This document shows, piece after piece, positions 1-8,366 of a stretch of DNA of 64,000 bases. The translations under genes were made by a program, and so were the position numbers. The stretch is taken from contig NZ_JABBPE010000015.1 in the NCBI RefSeq assembly GCF_012927455.1, positions 576,423 to 640,422 on the forward strand. The letters run 5' to 3'. This stretch comes from Polaromonas sp. Its GTDB lineage: Bacteria > Pseudomonadota > Gammaproteobacteria > Burkholderiales > Burkholderiaceae_C. Below the pieces are notes generated by a model. The model was not told the origin of the DNA. It did not search any database and saw only the letters and a program-made list of their open reading frames with translations. Each line of letters starts with the position of its first letter. Within the stretch, counting starts at the first letter, position 1.

Positions 1-2
1 CC

Positions 3-593
3 GCGCAGGACTACAGCGCCTACCACGGCGAGCTTGAACGCATTGCCAGCGGCATGCAACTCAAACTGCAATCGTTCCAAAGTACCGGTGATGCGCGAGC
101 ACTCGGCCAGAAGCTGACGTCGGGCACCCCGGCAATACTGATTTTTGTCGGTGGAACGCCGGAACTTGCCGGATTCACCCAGGGGCTGGAAAAGCAGGCA
201 CGCCAGCGTTACATCGTGGCACTCGCCGACGTTAACCTGCAATCCTTGCTGCAAATGGGCGCTGCCCGCCACACGCCTGTAATTGCGACCCAGCCGGTGC
301 CGCTCGTCAATGCGCGCATGCCCATAGTCCGAAGCTACCGAGAAACGCTGGGGCGCTTGTTTGATGAGCCGCCCACCCCATTAAGCCTGGCTGGTTTCAT
401 TGCCGCACGCTACACCTACGAGGTGCTCAATGACGTGGTGGGCCCGCTGACACGCCAGAGCGCACTGACGGCCTTTCAGCAGCGCAGCAGCCTCGACCTG
501 GGCGGTTTTCGAATCAGCTTCAACCCCCAGCGCCGAAGCAACGCCTATGTCACGCAAAGCATGATGACGCTGGACGGCCGTCTAATAGGTTAG
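3..593 (+). CDS. ABC transporter periplasmic substrate-binding protein, C-terminal part
   Basis: The reading frame is open from the window edge, so the true start lies to the left. The visible ~196 residues look like the second lobe of a type I periplasmic binding protein of the branched-chain amino acid/amide class. They contain alternating hydrophobic strands such as ILIFVGGTPELAGF and YIVALADVN, and the late segment SLAGFIAARYTYEVL that is typical of this fold. It would bind a small solute in the periplasm for an ABC importer. No transporter partner is visible on the right, where ppx follows. The substrate cannot be inferred. Confidence 0.6.
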   Translation, partial: AQDYSAYHGELERIASGMQLKLQSFQSTGDARALGQKLTSGTPAILIFVGGTPELAGFTQGLEKQARQRYIVALADVNLQSLLQMGAARHTPVIATQPVPLVNARMPIVRSYRETLGRLFDEPPTPLSLAGFIAARYTYEVLNDVVGPLTRQSALTAFQQRSSLDLGGFRISFNPQRRSNAYVTQSMMTLDGRLIG

Positions 594-665
594 GGTTAGG
601 CGGCTAAAACGATGAAACGGGTGTCGCGTGAATGCTATGCTGAGCGCGAGAAAAGAAACCCAGAC

Positions 666-2165
666 ATGCAAAACGGAACGCTGCTTGCCGCTGTGGATCT
701 AGGATCCAACAGCTTTCGCCTAGAAATTGGCCGCTTTGAACACGGTCGTATCCACCGCACCGAATACCTTAAGGAAACGGTGCGCCAGGGCAGCGGACTC
801 GACGCAGACCGCAACCTGACGGCCGAAGCGATGCAGCGCGGCTGGGACTGCCTGGCCCGCTTTGGCGAGCGGCTGGCCGGCTTCAAACGAGCGCAGATCC
901 GGGCGGTAGCCACCCAAACCTTGCGCGAAGCACGCAACCGGGAAGAATTTTTAAAGCCTGCCTGCAAGATCCTCGGATTTCCCATTGACGTAATCTCGGG
1001 CCGGGAAGAAGCCCGGCTGATCTACCAGGGCGTGGCGCGCCTGCTACCGCAGTCAGACCAGCGCCGGCTGGTGGTGGACATAGGCGGTCGCTCAACCGAA
1101 ATGGTCGTAGGCAAGGGCCTGGAAGCACATGCCATGGAGTCCTATCGGGTCGGTAGCGTGGCTTGGTCGATGAAATATTTCCCTGACGGGCAGTTCAGCG
1201 CACGCGCTTTCGAGACAGCCGAAATTGCCGCCAAGGCGGTACTGGACGAGGCGGTTCAAACCTACCGAGCCGGCGCATGGGAGGTGGCCTACGGGTCGTC
1301 TGGCACCATTGGCGCCGTCAGCGACGTGCTTACCGCCGCTGGCGCGCCAGTAGGCTTGGTCACGCGAGAAGGCCTGGATTGGCTGCTTGACCGTTTGCTA
1401 AAGGCGCAAAGCGCTGACCGCCTGAAAATCGATGGTATGAAGGACGACCGGCGCGCTGTAATTGGCGGCGGCGTCAGTGTGCTGCGCGCCGTTTTTGACT
1501 TGCTCGGCATCGAGCGGATGCAGGCAGCGCAAGGCGCCCTGCGCCATGGCGCACTCTACGACTTGCTTGCCCGGGAGCAGGAATGCACCGACCTGCGCTC
1601 CACGGCAGTGCAGCGCCTGGCCAGCAAATTCAATACGGACGCCTTGCAGGCGCAGCGCGTTAGTAAGGTCGCGCGGCACCTCTTGCTGATGGCGCGCGCA
1701 GGCCTATCAGAAACCGGATCCGGACGCTTTCACCGCAAACTGCAATGGGCTGCGCAGCTCCATGAAATTGGCAGCCAGATTTCACACAGCGACTACCACA
1801 AGCATGGCGCCTACATTCTGGACAATGCCGACACACCCGGCTTTGCGCAGCCCGAGCTGCACCGCCTGAGCCAGCTTGTGTTGGGGCACCGCGGCAAGTT
1901 GCGCAAGCTCGAAGTTGACTTTGAAGACCGGGGCTTTGTGCAGCAACTGCTCTGCTTGCGCTTGGCGGTCATTTTGTGTCATGCCAGGCGCGACCCGGAC
2001 CTAAAAGGCCTGCAGCTTGAATCAGGCACCGAGTCCGGTCGAATTTTTGTTCTCAACTGCAGGCTAGGCTGGGGCGAAGCTTTTCCTCAATCAGCCCATT
2101 TGCTGCGCGAAGAAGTCGTGGCCTGGCAAAAAACGCCCTGGACGCTGAACGTTTGCGGCCTGTAA
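666..2165 (+). CDS. ppx: Exopolyphosphatase, Ppx/GppA family
   Basis: Ppx/GppA enzymes release orthophosphate from polyphosphate chain ends or hydrolyse pppGpp. The 499-residue product carries the ASKHA phosphate-1 motif near residue 10 (DLGSNSFRLEIG), phosphate-2 near residue 138 (DIGGRSTEMVVG) and a GSSGTIGAV glycine motif near residue 212, followed by the usual helical HD-like C-terminal domain. An in-frame ATG exists at 612, but the start at 666 gives the family N terminus MQNGTLLAAVDLGS directly and has a purine-rich AGAAAAGAAA upstream. Its proximity to ppk1 and sixA suggests a polyphosphate role, although ppk1 is on the other strand. Ppx versus GppA activity cannot be separated by sequence alone. 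Confidence 0.9.
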   Translation: MQNGTLLAAVDLGSNSFRLEIGRFEHGRIHRTEYLKETVRQGSGLDADRNLTAEAMQRGWDCLARFGERLAGFKRAQIRAVATQTLREARNREEFLKPACKILGFPIDVISGREEARLIYQGVARLLPQSDQRRLVVDIGGRSTEMVVGKGLEAHAMESYRVGSVAWSMKYFPDGQFSARAFETAEIAAKAVLDEAVQTYRAGAWEVAYGSSGTIGAVSDVLTAAGAPVGLVTREGLDWLLDRLLKAQSADRLKIDGMKDDRRAVIGGGVSVLRAVFDLLGIERMQAAQGALRHGALYDLLAREQECTDLRSTAVQRLASKFNTDALQAQRVSKVARHLLLMARAGLSETGSGRFHRKLQWAAQLHEIGSQISHSDYHKHGAYILDNADTPGFAQPELHRLSQLVLGHRGKLRKLEVDFEDRGFVQQLLCLRLAVILCHARRDPDLKGLQLESGTESGRIFVLNCRLGWGEAFPQSAHLLREEVVAWQKTPWTLNVCGL

Positions 2166-2175
2166 AGCAGCGGAC

Positions 2176-2232
2176 TTGACAGCATTTCCAGCGGTGATTT
2201 AAACTATATAAACCGTTTAATTGAACCGTTTA
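2176..2232 (+). promoter_or_regulatory. Sigma-70-like promoter with a direct-repeat operator
   Basis: TTGACA at 2176-2181 and TAAACT at 2200-2205 are separated by 18 bp. Just downstream, AACCGTTTA occurs twice (2211-2219 and 2224-2232), 13 bp apart, in the presumed 5' leader of the H1-like gene. The two identical nonamers in an AT-rich stretch look like a binding site for an unknown regulator. Confidence 0.5.
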
Positions 2233-2250
2233 TATTAGAAAGACATCGTC

Positions 2251-2727
2251 ATGGCAACCGCAAACCCAATAGCCGTAACAACGACAGCACCGGCCGATAC
2301 GCCCAAAGCGCCGGCAAAAAAAAGAGCGGCTCAAGCAGCGGCAAAATCACCTGCCGTCAAGGGCGTAACAGGCAAGGCTCCTGTCAAAAAAGCTGCCGTA
2401 AAAAAGGCCCCGGTCAAGAAGGCTGCACCCAGGAAAGCCGCTCTGACGGCTCCTATCTTTAAAACCATGGTCCCGTCCAAGCCCCAACAGGCCGTCAAGC
2501 AGAAGAAACCCAAATTGGTGCGAGACAGTTTTACCATTCCCAAAGCCGAATACGGTGTGCTCGACGCGCTCAAGCAGCGCGCAGACAAACTGAGCCGCCC
2601 CGCAAAAAAGAGCGAACTGCTGCGTGCCGGCATCAAAATTTTAGCCACCCTGTCCGACGCCGCATTGCTGACAGCCTTGGCGCAGGTTCCGACCATCAAG
2701 ACCGGCCGCCCGGCCTCGAAAAATTAA
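2251..2727 (+). CDS. Histone H1-like Lys/Ala/Pro-rich DNA-binding protein
   Basis: The product has 158 residues. Residues 1 to about 85 are made almost entirely of Ala, Lys and Pro, with repeated PAKKA and VKKAP-type units like eukaryotic H1 tails and the bacterial H1-like proteins. Residues ~90-158 form a compact, probably helical domain (SFTIPKAEYGVLDALKQRA, then a KKSELLRAGI segment). The likely role is nucleoid binding through the basic tail. An AGAAAG ribosome-binding site precedes the ATG. The tail composition makes homology claims weak, but the C-terminal domain appears in short Burkholderiales proteins of unknown function. It is probably monocistronic, with its own promoter just upstream. 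Confidence 0.7.
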   Translation: MATANPIAVTTTAPADTPKAPAKKRAAQAAAKSPAVKGVTGKAPVKKAAVKKAPVKKAAPRKAALTAPIFKTMVPSKPQQAVKQKKPKLVRDSFTIPKAEYGVLDALKQRADKLSRPAKKSELLRAGIKILATLSDAALLTALAQVPTIKTGRPASKN

Positions 2728-2733
2728 TTCTGA

Positions 2734-3207
2734 TCACAGCACCTCGGGTGACTGCACCGTCACCACGACGGTTTGGCTGTGACCATCACGGTCCCGGCTA
2801 CGTAGCCACCAGAGAGCGCCTTTTTTGACCGGGCAATCATGGGCCTGCAAGCCCAACAACTGCGCAATGGTTTGCCCTAGCGTGGGTTGATGCCCTATCA
2901 CCAGAATCGGGGATTTGCTCAAGGGCCACTGCACTAATTCGAGCAATTGCGCCGGCGTTGCACCCGGTGCCAGCTCGGGACGGATCTTGTATTTACGCCC
3001 CAGCACCATCGCGGTCTGCTCGCAGCGTCGCGCCGGGCTCACCACAATGCGCACACCTTCGGGCAATTGCCGGTCCAGCCAGCCAGACATGCGAAAGGCC
3101 TGCTTCTCCCCTCGGGCCGTTAGTGAACGCTCAAGATCACTGGCGCCATGCGCACCCCCTTCCTGCCAGTCTTCTGCCTCTGCATGGCGCCACAAGATCA
3201 GGTCCAT
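2734..3207 (-). CDS. sixA: SixA-type phosphohistidine phosphatase
   Basis: This is a small histidine-phosphatase-superfamily protein of 157 residues, the usual SixA length. The catalytic RH pair is at residues 7-8 (LWRHAEAED) and the second conserved His lies in VIGHQPTLGQTI near residue 104. In Escherichia coli SixA dephosphorylates phosphohistidine on HPt or phosphotransfer proteins. The gene starts 3 bp after the ppk1 stop, so the two are almost certainly cotranscribed. That linkage could mean a role tied to polyphosphate or nitrogen-PTS signalling, which is inference. Confidence 0.85.
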   Translation of the reverse strand: MDLILWRHAEAEDWQEGGAHGASDLERSLTARGEKQAFRMSGWLDRQLPEGVRIVVSPARRCEQTAMVLGRKYKIRPELAPGATPAQLLELVQWPLSKSPILVIGHQPTLGQTIAQLLGLQAHDCPVKKGALWWLRSRDRDGHSQTVVVTVQSPEVL

Positions 3208-3210
3208 GGT

Positions 3211-5328
3211 TTACTTTCCGGTGTTGTGAAGGGGTGAATAGCGGGCCATCAGCGCAGCTTGCGCGCCTAGGCGCTGCATGGGGTCGGCCGGATTGACGAG
3301 CGCATAAGTGCCGTCGGGCTGCAAGTCCCAGGCGTCAACGCCGTCATGTAAATAGGCGACCAGGCACTCATCAATGATGCGCTGGCGCAGCACAGGATCA
3401 GTCACCGGCCAGGCCAGTTCGACCCGGCGCAACATGTTGCGATTCATCCAGTCGGCGCTGGAGAGGTAGAGGTTTTCTTCCCCGCCGCACCGAAAATAAA
3501 ACACGCGCGAATGCTCCAGAAAACGCCCAATCACCGAGCGCACCCGGATGTTGTCCGTCACGCCGGCTACCTGGGCCGGCAGCATACAAGCGCCGCGCAC
3601 GATCAAATCAATCTTGACTCCGCGTTGCCCCGCCCGGACCAGCGCCAGCATCAGGTCTTCGTCGGTCAGTGCATTCATCTTGGCCACAATGCGCGTGTCT
3701 TTGCCCTGCAACGCGGCCTCGCCCAGCGCGTCAATTTTTTCGACCAGTTTGCGTTGCAACTGGAACGGCGCCAGCAAAATATAGTTCAGCTTGGGCAAGC
3801 GACTTTGGCTGGCGAGATGCACAAACACGTTGTCGATGTCAGCCGTCAGCAAAGGATCAGCCGTCAGATAACTCACGTCGGTATAAAGGCGCGCCGTGTT
3901 CCGGTTGTAATTGCCGGTAGACAGGTGGCCGTAGCGCACCAGCTTGCGGCCTTCGCGCCGCGTCACCAGCAGCATTTTGGCGTGTGTCTTCAAGCCCACC
4001 ACGCCGTAAACCACTTGCGCACCAATCGACTCCAGCATTTCGGCCCAATTGATGTTGGCCTCCTCATCAAAGCGCGCCTTCAGCTCCACCACCACGGTAA
4101 CTTCCTTGCCGCGGCGCACCGCTTCGCGCAGCAGCGCCATCAGTTCCGAATCAGTACCGGTGCGGTAAATGGTTTGCTTGATCGCCAGCACCTGGGGGTC
4201 GTTGACCGCCTCGCGCAAGAAGTCCAGCACTGCGTCAAAGCTCTCAAATGGCTGGTGGGCAGACACGTCACCCTGCTTTAGCCGCTCAAAAAAAGATTGG
4301 CCGGGCTGCAACTGGGTCGGGTAGCAGGCGCTGTAACGCGAAAACAGCAACTTGGGATCATTGACCAGGTCCACCAGCTGGGTCAGCCGCACCAGATTGA
4401 CCGGGCCGTGCACCCGGTACAAGGCGAGCGCCGGCAAGTTGAACTGCTGGAGTAAAAACTCGGAGAGGTAGTCCGAGCAGCCAGCCGACACCTCCAGCCG
4501 AACGGCTTGGCCGTAGTGACGTTGCTCCAGACCCTGGCGCAAAGCGGTGCGCAGGTTTTTCACGTCGTCTTCATCCACTGCTAGATCGGAGTGACGGGTG
4601 ACGCGAAACTGCGAGAACTGCCCGACACTGCGCCCCGCAAACAGCTCGGTCAGATGGGCGCGAATGACGCTGGACAGAGAGACAAACAGCCGCTCCTTGC
4701 TGCTGCCCTTGCTTGCGGCCTTGCCGCTGCCCGGCATGCGGATGAAGCGCGGCAGGACGCGCGGTATTTTGACGATGGCAATTTCGTTCTCTCGTCCAAA
4801 GGCGTCGCGCCCGCCGAGCCGGACGATAAAGTTCAGTGACTTGTTGGCCACCTGCGGAAACGGGTGAGAGGGATCCAGCCCGACCGGAATCAGCAGCGGC
4901 TGCACCTCTCGCTCGAAATAGTCCTTGACCCAGCGCCGCTGCGCAGCGTTGCGCTCGCCGTGCGCGACGATGCGAATACCCTCGCGCGCAAACGCGGGCA
5001 GCAGCTCATCGTTGTAAAGGCTGTACTGGCGTGCCACCATGTCGTGCGCGGCAGAGGCTAGCGTCTCGAAAGATTGGGCGGTGTAGGAGCCTTTTTGCTC
5101 ATTGCTCAGAGCCGCTGTCAGATGCGGCGCCGCGCGGACCTCAAAAAATTCGTCAAGATTAGACGACACAATGCATAAAAATCGCAGCCGCTCCAACAAA
5201 GGAACGCTCGGGCGCCGGGCCCAATCAAAAACCCGCTCATTGAAGGCAAGAATGCTGTGATCGCGGTCCAGAAACTGAACGGGTGGCGCGGACAAGGCCA
5301 GCGCAGCGGGTGGAGTGGGTATCAACAA
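3211..5328 (-). CDS. ppk1: Polyphosphate kinase 1
   Basis: PPK1 reversibly polymerises the terminal phosphate of ATP into polyphosphate. The protein has 705 residues, the normal length. The N domain contains FLDRDHSILAFNERV and the catalytic domains contain the two active-site histidines, in GLKTHAKMLLVTR near residue 446 and FLEHSRVFYF near residue 604. It is followed 3 bp later by sixA and preceded after 34 bp by the glycosyltransferase gene on the same strand. A PhoB-box-like site with a suitable -10 lies 46 bp upstream, inside the end of the preceding gene, so phosphate-starvation control independent of the upstream operon is likely. Confidence 0.96.
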   Translation of the reverse strand: MLIPTPPAALALSAPPVQFLDRDHSILAFNERVFDWARRPSVPLLERLRFLCIVSSNLDEFFEVRAAPHLTAALSNEQKGSYTAQSFETLASAAHDMVARQYSLYNDELLPAFAREGIRIVAHGERNAAQRRWVKDYFEREVQPLLIPVGLDPSHPFPQVANKSLNFIVRLGGRDAFGRENEIAIVKIPRVLPRFIRMPGSGKAASKGSSKERLFVSLSSVIRAHLTELFAGRSVGQFSQFRVTRHSDLAVDEDDVKNLRTALRQGLEQRHYGQAVRLEVSAGCSDYLSEFLLQQFNLPALALYRVHGPVNLVRLTQLVDLVNDPKLLFSRYSACYPTQLQPGQSFFERLKQGDVSAHQPFESFDAVLDFLREAVNDPQVLAIKQTIYRTGTDSELMALLREAVRRGKEVTVVVELKARFDEEANINWAEMLESIGAQVVYGVVGLKTHAKMLLVTRREGRKLVRYGHLSTGNYNRNTARLYTDVSYLTADPLLTADIDNVFVHLASQSRLPKLNYILLAPFQLQRKLVEKIDALGEAALQGKDTRIVAKMNALTDEDLMLALVRAGQRGVKIDLIVRGACMLPAQVAGVTDNIRVRSVIGRFLEHSRVFYFRCGGEENLYLSSADWMNRNMLRRVELAWPVTDPVLRQRIIDECLVAYLHDGVDAWDLQPDGTYALVNPADPMQRLGAQAALMARYSPLHNTGK

Positions 5329-5359
5329 AAGAGATTATTGTTATCAAAAGTAAGCCCAG

Positions 5360-5391
5360 TATTTACTGGTTTGATGACAATTGTGTGACAG
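5360..5391 (-). promoter_or_regulatory. PhoB box and -10 element for ppk1
   Basis: On the minus strand, 5391-5374 reads CTGTCACACAATTGTCAT: two 7-bp PhoB half-sites (CTGTCAC and TTGTCAT) separated by 4 bp, close to the canonical CTGTCAT-N4-CTGTCAT. A TAAATA -10 follows 8 bp later (5365-5360), the arrangement of PhoB-activated promoters that lack a -35. The site overlaps the last codons of the upstream glycosyltransferase gene. Confidence 0.75.
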
Positions 5392-6490
5392 TATTTTTGA
5401 CTGATGTTGCACCAGCATGGAGCGGCTGGCAAGCACCTTCAGCTTCACTGCCGGCCCGGGCCGCTACCAGGTAGGTCTCAAACAGCTGTGCCGACTGCGC
5501 CCAGCTGAAGTCCAAGGCTCGCAAACGGGCCTCGCGCCTGGGCACGGCCAGCGCGCCATCACAAGCCTGCCGCAAGTCAGCATGCATGACGCCACCGTGA
5601 CAGCTGCCGTCGGGTTTTCCAAGCACCTCCAGCGGGCCGTCGACCGGATAGGCCGCCACCGGTGTGCCGCTTGCCATGGCTTCCAGCATGACCAGGCCAA
5701 AGGTTTCCGACTTGCTCGGAAACACAAAGACATCGGCCGCCGCATAGGCTTTGGCCAGCTCATCCCTGGCCAGCACACCCATCCAGTGCACTTGGGGATA
5801 GCCCTGCTGCAGCGCTCCTTCCAACGGCCCTACCCCGCAAACGACCTTGCTGCCAGGGAGGTCCAGTCGCAAAAAAGCCTCAATGTTCTTCTCGTGAGAC
5901 ACCCGCCCGACAAACATCCACAGCGGGCGCGCCAGCGTTCCGGTGGGTGGGGCAAACGGTGGATACAGGCGCGGCTGCGGCTGATAGGCAAACAGCTGCG
6001 TGTCCACGCCATGCGTCCAGCTGCGCAGTTTGCGAAAGCCGCGCTGCTCCAGCATGCGCAGCACACCGTTGGTCGGAACCATCACGCCGGCCGACGGCTT
6101 GTGAAAGTGGCGAAACAGCGCGTAGCCCCAGGCCAGCGGAATTTTGAGGTATGCGTTGAGGATTTCGGGAAACTTGGTGTGAAACGCCGTCGTGAAAGCC
6201 AGGCGACGTTGCAAGCAATAACGGCGGGCTGCCCAGCCCAGCGGCCCTTCGGTCGCGATGTGGATCGCTTCGGGCTGAAACGCGTCGAGTTTTGCGCGCA
6301 GGGCGCGCTTGGGGCGCACCGCCAGATCGATGCCCGCATAGCCCGGGCAAGGGCGGGTTGTGAACTGGCCGGGCTGAATCACTTCCACGCTATGCCCGCC
6401 CTGCTCCAGTTCACGCACCAGTTCCACCAGCGTCGTCACCACCCCGTTTACCTGAGGCAGCCAGGCGTCAGTGATAAGAGCGATTTTCAT
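5363..6490 (-). CDS. Glycosyltransferase, GT4 family (probable glycolipid synthase)
   Basis: This is a GT-B fold glycosyltransferase of 375 residues. It begins with MKIALITDAWLPQVNGVVTT, the acceptor-side N lobe typical of GT4 enzymes, and has the nucleotide-sugar E-x7-E motif in SETFGLVMLE near residue 262. The start at 6490 overlaps the upstream stop as ATGA, so it is translationally coupled to the metallophosphoesterase gene; a longer in-frame start at 6547 is unlikely. Given its partners, I infer that it glycosylates diacylglycerol, as Agt does in phosphate-starved bacteria. The same family also includes phosphatidylinositol mannosyltransferases and capsule enzymes, so the acceptor is unproven. 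Confidence 0.85.
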   Translation of the reverse strand: MKIALITDAWLPQVNGVVTTLVELVRELEQGGHSVEVIQPGQFTTRPCPGYAGIDLAVRPKRALRAKLDAFQPEAIHIATEGPLGWAARRYCLQRRLAFTTAFHTKFPEILNAYLKIPLAWGYALFRHFHKPSAGVMVPTNGVLRMLEQRGFRKLRSWTHGVDTQLFAYQPQPRLYPPFAPPTGTLARPLWMFVGRVSHEKNIEAFLRLDLPGSKVVCGVGPLEGALQQGYPQVHWMGVLARDELAKAYAAADVFVFPSKSETFGLVMLEAMASGTPVAAYPVDGPLEVLGKPDGSCHGGVMHADLRQACDGALAVPRREARLRALDFSWAQSAQLFETYLVAARAGSEAEGACQPLHAGATSVKNTVTQLSSNQ

Positions 6491-7365
6491 GCGGTCACCG
6501 CCAGACCGGCATGACTGCGGCCTTGCGTTTCGTGCGCCGGCGCCCAATAAACCAGCGCCAGTGAACCATCAAAATGCTCGACCAGTGCGCTGCGGCTTTC
6601 GACCCAGTCGCCGTCGTTGCAGTAAAGCACGCCGTTGATGTCACGCATTTCGGCGCGGTGGATATGACCGCAGACCACGCCCTGGTGGCCGCGGCGGCGC
6701 GCTTCATTGGCGACGGCCACTTCAAAGTCCGTCACGTAGTTGAGCGCGCTCTTGACCCGGTGCTTGAGGTAAGCCGACAGCGACCAGTAGGGCAAGCCCA
6801 TGCGGGCGCGCAGCCGGTTCAGGTGGCGGTTGAGTTTGAGCGTGAATTCATAGAGGTTGTCGCCCACGTAGGCGAGCCATTTGGCGCACTGCACCACGGC
6901 ATCAAAGTAGTCGCCGTGGATGACCCACAGCTGGCGGCCATCAAAGGTGGTGTGCACGGCCTCCTCCATTACCTCAATACCGCCGAACTGGTGGCCGATA
7001 AATTCACGCGCAAACTCATCGTGGTTGCCGGGGACAAAAATAATGCGGCAACCTTTGCGGGCGCGCCGCAGCAGCTTTTGCACCACGTCGTTGTGGGCTT
7101 GCGGCCAGTACCACTTGCGGCGCAGCTGCCAGCCGTCAACAATGTCGCCCACCAGGTACAGGTTGTCGCTGGGGTGAGCCTTCAAAAAGTCCAGCAGCGC
7201 CGCGGCCTGGCAGCCGGGTGTGCCCAAATGAATGTCGGAAATGAAAATCGTGCGGTAGCGCTGGCGCTGCGATTCATCATCGTCCGGGTCTTGATCGCCT
7301 GAGCCAAACCCCGGACCGAAGCCCGCAGCCAGTGGTCCCATGGCGTCAAATAGGCTTCGCATCAC
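6487..7365 (-). CDS. Calcineurin-like metallophosphoesterase, PlcP-like phospholipase C or LpxH-like
   Basis: The 292-residue protein has the full metallophosphoesterase set: SDIHLG near residue 45, GDIVDGW near 73, GNHDEF near 111, HGDYFD near 150 and CGHIHRAE near 232. Automatic annotation would call it UDP-2,3-diacylglucosamine diphosphatase. The same subfamily includes Sinorhizobium PlcP, which cleaves phospholipids to diacylglycerol during phosphate starvation. The neighbours (OlsB upstream, GT4 downstream, both coupled by 4-bp ATGA overlaps, and Pho-box-like sites nearby) favour the PlcP role. Residues 1-38 form a low-complexity acidic and glycine-rich extension. No signal peptide is visible, so it should act at the cytoplasmic face of the membrane. 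Confidence 0.8.
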   Translation of the reverse strand: MMRSLFDAMGPLAAGFGPGFGSGDQDPDDDESQRQRYRTIFISDIHLGTPGCQAAALLDFLKAHPSDNLYLVGDIVDGWQLRRKWYWPQAHNDVVQKLLRRARKGCRIIFVPGNHDEFAREFIGHQFGGIEVMEEAVHTTFDGRQLWVIHGDYFDAVVQCAKWLAYVGDNLYEFTLKLNRHLNRLRARMGLPYWSLSAYLKHRVKSALNYVTDFEVAVANEARRRGHQGVVCGHIHRAEMRDINGVLYCNDGDWVESRSALVEHFDGSLALVYWAPAHETQGRSHAGLAVTA

Positions 7366-8231
7366 GCCACCGCTGGGTGGCCGGGCAAGACTTTGCCGGA
7401 GAAGTGTTTCAAATAGCGCGTCGGCAAATCGGCGATGCGCATCATCATCGGCAAATCCGCCGAGTTGAAGTCCGGGTCCCAGGCCGGCGCACCCAGCACC
7501 TTGGCGCCCAGGCGCAGATAGCCCTTGATCAGTGCCGGTGGCTCCACCTCCAGCGAATCATCAAGCTGCTCTACCGGCAAGGCCAGGCGCGGCGTCACGC
7601 GGTATTCGATGGCGGCCAGATGCGTCTGCTTGACCTGGCGCCAGATGCTGGCCGCCGCGTGGCCGCAAGAAACGCCTTGGTGCTGCATCGGAATGCTGGC
7701 GCAGCCAATCATGGTGTCAAGCTGGTTGCGCGCCATGAACTCGGCCAGCGCACCCCACAAAGCCAGAATCACGCCGCCATGCCGATGATCAGCATGCACA
7801 CAGCTGCGGCCCAGCTCGACCATGCGCTCGCGCAGGCCGCGCAGCCGCGTCAGGTCGAACTCGGTGTCGCTGTAAGTGCTGCCCACGCGCTTGGCCTGCG
7901 TCGGCGTCAACACCCGGTAGGTGCCTATGACTTGCTGGCTGGCGGCGTCGCGCACCAGCAGGTGTTCGCAGTAGTCATCGAACAGGTCCACGTCATGGCC
8001 GGGCAGTTTTTTGGACAGTTTGGCCCCCATCTCCAGCGCAAACACCTGGTACCTCAGGCGCTGCGCCTGTCGGACCTCGTCTTGATGGTGGGCCCAGGTG
8101 ACCTCGATTTTGCCCACGGCAGGCCTTTGAAAAGCGGCTGCTGGAATGATTGCATGACAGCTTTGATGAAGTGACCCCCGTGGCATTGCGACTGGCGACA
8201 ATGCAAAGGTTGGATTGGGCAGTTCTTTCAT
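7362..8231 (-). CDS. olsB: OlsB-type N-acyltransferase (ornithine lipid synthesis)
   Basis: The protein resembles L-ornithine N-alpha-acyltransferase, which transfers a 3-hydroxyacyl group from ACP to ornithine in the first step of ornithine lipid synthesis. Family features are the GNAT-like core with QRLRYQVFALEMG near residue 60, a run ELGRSCVHADHR in the middle and the late GYLRLGAKVLGAPAWDPDF. I place the start at 8231 because AAGGAG lies 6 nt upstream; this gives 289 residues, and the frame also extends to 8264 without a good ribosome site. Its stop overlaps the start of the metallophosphoesterase gene by 4 bp. No olsA-type second acyltransferase is in the window. Confidence 0.82.
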   Translation of the reverse strand: MKELPNPTFALSPVAMPRGSLHQSCHAIIPAAAFQRPAVGKIEVTWAHHQDEVRQAQRLRYQVFALEMGAKLSKKLPGHDVDLFDDYCEHLLVRDAASQQVIGTYRVLTPTQAKRVGSTYSDTEFDLTRLRGLRERMVELGRSCVHADHRHGGVILALWGALAEFMARNQLDTMIGCASIPMQHQGVSCGHAAASIWRQVKQTHLAAIEYRVTPRLALPVEQLDDSLEVEPPALIKGYLRLGAKVLGAPAWDPDFNSADLPMMMRIADLPTRYLKHFSGKVLPGHPAVA

Positions 8232-8294
8232 GAATAACTCCTTGTTTTTTGGATGTCCGGACACAACACAACCTGCTAACCCACAGGCAACTTC

Positions 8295-8324
8295 AACACC
8301 AACACCAACACCAACACCAACACC
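8295..8324. repeat. Five tandem copies of the hexamer AACACC
   Basis: Five perfect hexamers lie in the leader between the small gene at 8367-8612 and olsB, 64 bp before the olsB start. Such short tandem arrays are prone to slippage and here could change spacing in the leader without affecting a reading frame. Confidence 0.9.
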
Positions 8325-8335
8325 AAACGCGCTGT

Positions 8336-8360
8336 AAAAAAGCCCCGGCGACGGGGCTTT
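8336..8360 (-). terminator. Intrinsic terminator after the small gene, before olsB
   Basis: On the minus strand AAAGCCCCG pairs with CGGGGCTTT around a 4-base loop and is followed by a T run. It begins about 7 bp after the stop of the 8367-8612 gene. Because olsB lies downstream on the same strand, it could either end the small transcript or attenuate read-through into the lipid operon. Confidence 0.85.
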
Positions 8361-8366
8361 GACTCT

